Below, in pieces: positions 6,888 to 7,041 of a stretch of DNA of 7,041 nt. The translations under genes and the position numbers were made by a program. The DNA comes from Candidatus Omnitrophota bacterium. Lineage in GTDB: Bacteria > Omnitrophota > Koll11 > Gygaellales > JAQTUY01. The stretch is taken from NCBI GenBank assembly GCA_028707105.1, contig JAQTUY010000084.1, positions 1 through 7,041 of the forward strand. The letters run 5' to 3'. Position 1 is the first letter of the stretch; each line of letters opens with the position of its first letter. A model generated the notes under the pieces. The model did no database searches and had not been told where the DNA came from. It worked only from the letters and a program-made list of their open reading frames with translations.

Positions 6888-7041
6888 AGATAATACGTTT
6901 TCCCAGCAAGAAGTTGGACAAGATCTACAACCGCAGTTCGATGAGGAACAGGCTGGTGGAAGAGCGGGTAAAAAAAATACTGGATGATGTCCGGCTTCTC
7001 GGAGATGAGGCCCTGCTTAAATATACCAGGAAATTCGATAA
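6884..7041 (+). CDS. hisD: Histidinol dehydrogenase, N-terminal fragment cut by window edge
   Basis: The first 52 residues of an open frame run off the right edge. The segment LDDVRLLGDEALLKYTRKFD (33-52) is the hallmark N-terminal block of HisD, which performs the last two NAD-dependent steps of histidine synthesis (histidinol to histidine) in the cytosol. The zinc and NAD sites lie beyond the window. The ATG at 6884 overlaps the alaS stop as ATGA, a 4-bp overlap typical of translational coupling, so hisD belongs to the same transcription unit. Whether further his genes follow cannot be seen. Recognition rests on this short block only, but the block is distinctive. Confidence 0.88.
   Translation, partial: MKIIRFPSKKLDKIYNRSSMRNRLVEERVKKILDDVRLLGDEALLKYTRKFD

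Overview
The window looks like ordinary chromosome from a Gram-negative bacterium. GC content is moderate, genes are tightly packed, and no tRNA, rRNA, mobile element or CRISPR repeat is visible. The recA...recX-alaS core order is widespread in bacteria. The protein style, the extended AlaRS segment before its CGPCSEI motif and the overall arrangement would fit an uncultured PVC-related lineage such as Omnitrophota, but that placement is an inference that needs a phylogeny.

Layout. Bases 1-1174 (minus strand) hold most of a GAF-GGDEF diguanylate cyclase whose last residues run off the left edge. A 111-bp intergenic region (1175-1285) follows. It carries two back-to-back sigma70-type promoters whose -35 hexamers (TTGACA on each strand) form an inverted repeat with a 6-bp centre. 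Rightward from there runs a gene train on the plus strand: recA (1286-2329), a DegP/HtrA-family periplasmic protease (2340-3857), recX (3841-4335), alaS (4317-6887) and the start of hisD (6884-7041, cut by the right edge). Gaps in the train are 10 bp or less, and the last three junctions overlap by 17, 19 and 4 bp. It therefore reads as one operon driven by a perfect-consensus promoter in front of recA.

How the genes fit together. RecA is the recombinase and SOS co-protease, and RecX modulates RecA filaments. An envelope quality-control protease sits between these two partners, so DNA repair and protein quality control are probably co-transcribed. AlaRS (translation) and HisD (histidine synthesis) follow as downstream housekeeping genes. 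The divergent diguanylate cyclase would make c-di-GMP. Its promoter abuts the recA promoter so closely that both probably cannot be occupied by RNA polymerase at once.

No clearly novel system is present. The most interesting points are the shared divergent promoter, the near-leaderless start of the diguanylate cyclase, htrA inserted between recA and recX, and a RecA with an N-terminal extension and a basic rather than acidic C-terminus.
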